From NCBI RefSeq assembly GCF_000196235.1, contig NC_008541.1:434001-498000 (forward strand): DNA of 64,000 nucleotides, written 5' to 3'. The notes below the pieces were generated by a model. It saw nothing but the letters and a program-made list of their open reading frames with translations, did no database searches and had not been told where the DNA came from. This document shows, piece after piece, positions 62,318 to 64,000 of the stretch (positions are counted from its first letter, which is position 1; every line of letters starts with the position of its first letter). Source of the DNA: Arthrobacter sp. FB24. Lineage in GTDB: Bacteria > Actinomycetota > Actinomycetes > Actinomycetales > Micrococcaceae. A program made the position numbers and the translations under genes.

Positions 62318-64000
62318 GTGCGTCTTTGTCGTATGGCTTTGTCCTTTGTTGTTGTGACATCAGTGGCTTTGACAGGGATGGGCGCACCTGCTGTGGCCGC
62401 CCTTGACGCGTCAGTACTGACCGCCCCGGCGGCTCCATCACCTCCGTCCAGTCCAGTAACGGAGGCGAAACTGGAACCGGCGCCTGAGCCTGTCCAGGTC
62501 GAGCCAGAACCGGGGGATGAAGTACCTTCCTCTGATGCTGAAGGTACGCCCATCATCCCGGAGGAAGCGCCGGCGGCTTTGGCTGTCGCCGCCTTGGCCC
62601 CGGCAACCGGAGCGAATGGCGTCGCGTCAGGCAACCGTGCCGCTGCGTCCATGGTCACCCGCCAGCTTTCGGATGCCGCCGCACTTTCCTGGAATCCGAC
62701 GAACGGGAACATCGTGCTGACCGGGGATCTGCTGCATCTGAAAGGCGTCACCCGGGACATGGACGTGAAATGGCGCTACAACAGCCTCAATGACGTCCGC
62801 CCAACGCTTTCGGTCGGTACCCGTGAAGCTGGCGTCAGGGTCGATGCGTCCAACAACATCACGTACACCGCAGCGGACGGCGGGGAGTACACCTTCGTTC
62901 CCGACGGAGCCGGAGGATGGACCCGGCCCGCAGGCCTGAATGCCTCTATCCGGTCGCTTTCCGCAACCAACCTCAACATCAATTTCGATGACACCGGATA
63001 TGGCAATGGATACGTCAAGAGCGGGGACGTGTACGTCCTCCGAAGCGAGGACGACCACTACGGAGACCTTCCCAACCGGGCCTCGTACTACGACACCGAC
63101 GGCCGACTCAGTGCCAGCTCGGATAACCGGAACCAGATCATCAACTACGTCTACCAGGACGCGAATAACGAGGAACAGCCCTCCCAGATCATCGACACCA
63201 CGATCAACCGGGCGATCAACATCGAGTACAACGGCGGATCCGGACGGATGTCCAAGATCACCAACGCCTCCGGCGCGGCCCTGTCCTTCACCTACAACTC
63301 CGCCGGCAAGATTGCCACCGTCAAAGACGGCCGCGGCACCACCACCACCCTGGAGTACGACACCAATGGCAGGGCAAAGAAAATAACCTACGGCACCGGC
63401 ACCACCGCCCAAAGCATCTTCACCCCGGCTTACCCCACCGCGACATCCTCGACGCTGACGGACCCGAACAATAAAACAGCGACCTACGCTTTCACAGGAG
63501 CCCGGCAGGTCACCCAGGTCACCGATCCGAACGGGAACACCACCCAAGCCACCTGGGACGCCCACGACAACCGCCTGACCTCAGTGGACGGGCTGGCCAA
63601 GACAACCACCGCCACGTACAACCTCAATAACTCCCTGACCAAGATCACCAAGCCCGCAGCCGGGACCGGGACAGGAAGCGAAACGATCTACACCTATGCC
63701 GGCCCGAACGGCCGCCTACCGATCGCGTCCACAAACAGCGAAGGACACGTCACCACCTATGGCTACGACGTGAACACTGCCAACATCGACAAGGCACAGA
63801 CACCAGGGCCCAACGGCGGCGCAGGCGGCGCCCGAACCTGGAACTTTGAGCGCGATGACGAACTAACCACCTGCGGAGCTCAGCGCGGTCAGCTGTGCAA
63901 AACCACGGACGGCAACGGCAACGTCACCAGCTACGCCTACGACGCAAACCGCAACCCCGTCACGATCACCCGCCCAGCACCCCTTGGTGTCATCACCAAC
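62318..64000 (+). CDS. Secreted RHS/YD-repeat protein, N-terminal part (cut by window edge)
   Basis: 561 codons visible and open to the edge. GTG 62318 (GGGGG, 5 bp) is chosen because it gives the same signal-peptide start as the copy at 54418 (ALSFVVVTSVALTGMGAPAV). An acidic Pro-rich linker, the N-terminal domain (LSWNPTNGNIVLTGDLLHLK) and YD repeats (YYDTDGRLSASSDN, TLEYDTNGRAKK) follow. Its N-terminal third is close to the deleted RHS gene, and the upstream 200 bp are also related. Tip and immunity gene lie outside. Confidence 0.88.
   Translation, partial: MRLCRMALSFVVVTSVALTGMGAPAVAALDASVLTAPAAPSPPSSPVTEAKLEPAPEPVQVEPEPGDEVPSSDAEGTPIIPEEAPAALAVAALAPATGANGVASGNRAAASMVTRQLSDAAALSWNPTNGNIVLTGDLLHLKGVTRDMDVKWRYNSLNDVRPTLSVGTREAGVRVDASNNITYTAADGGEYTFVPDGAGGWTRPAGLNASIRSLSATNLNINFDDTGYGNGYVKSGDVYVLRSEDDHYGDLPNRASYYDTDGRLSASSDNRNQIINYVYQDANNEEQPSQIIDTTINRAINIEYNGGSGRMSKITNASGAALSFTYNSAGKIATVKDGRGTTTTLEYDTNGRAKKITYGTGTTAQSIFTPAYPTATSSTLTDPNNKTATYAFTGARQVTQVTDPNGNTTQATWDAHDNRLTSVDGLAKTTTATYNLNNSLTKITKPAAGTGTGSETIYTYAGPNGRLPIASTNSEGHVTTYGYDVNTANIDKAQTPGPNGGAGGARTWNFERDDELTTCGAQRGQLCKTTDGNGNVTSYAYDANRNPVTITRPAPLGVITN

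Overview
The window is high-GC actinobacterial chromosome. Gene families and start-site habits (GTG/TTG starts, ATGA/GTGA overlaps, an orphan actinobacterial cytochrome oxidase subunit IV, Asp23/DUF6286 envelope operon) point to Arthrobacter, Pseudarthrobacter or another Micrococcaceae. This is inference from protein families, since no rRNA or other marker gene is present.

Bases 1-26.7 kb are mostly carbohydrate catabolism. A truncated secreted GH32 fructanase and a secreted GH68 levansucrase open the window. A small lipoprotein and a five-gene, fully overlapping Asp23/alkaline-shock type envelope operon (3870-6181) follow. Next is an alpha-glucoside module: a GH13 alpha-glucosidase read leftwards, divergent from a binding protein, two permeases and a LacI regulator. 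A near-identical LacI-type operator lies in front of both the alpha-glucosidase and the levansucrase. After exonuclease III comes a valine-catabolism operon (mmsA, a 3-hydroxyisobutyryl-CoA hydrolase-like enzyme, mmsB, enoyl-CoA hydratase). A six-gene leftward operon (20-26.6 kb) then encodes a LacI regulator, two LplB/LplC-type permeases, a binding lipoprotein, an intracellular GH32 fructosidase and a PfkB sugar kinase, a plausible route for importing, cutting and phosphorylating fructo-oligosaccharides. Neither ABC system has its own ATPase.

Bases 26.7-44.7 kb hold miscellaneous core and accessory genes: a methyltransferase, DUF1761, MarR with acyl-CoA synthetase, acyl-CoA dehydrogenase, a DHFR-like protein, COX4, TetR, a toroid-fold protein, LuxR, DUF1304, a fused tandem alpha/beta-hydrolase, XRE with a decayed NAD-binding gene, a patatin, YCII and VOC proteins.

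Bases 44.7-64 kb form an accessory island. It contains two RHS/YD-repeat secreted proteins and one deleted copy. Each readable C-terminal tip is a short, Gly/Ala-rich hydrophobic peptide followed directly by a small membrane-protein gene (candidate immunity). Many further small membrane or secreted proteins stand without a toxin. The central observation is a 4.53-kb IS21-family element (50100-54631) with TG...CA inverted ends and 7-bp flanking repeats. Besides istA/istB it carries a deleted RHS gene and its partner membrane gene as cargo. A third copy of the same end lies at 62093, just upstream of another RHS gene that runs off the window. Five same-orientation copies of a separate intergenic repeat are scattered among the small genes. 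The island also has a Tn3-type resolvase with res-like repeats, a frameshifted recombinase remnant, and a 90-residue protein resembling the GyrA dimerisation coiled coil.
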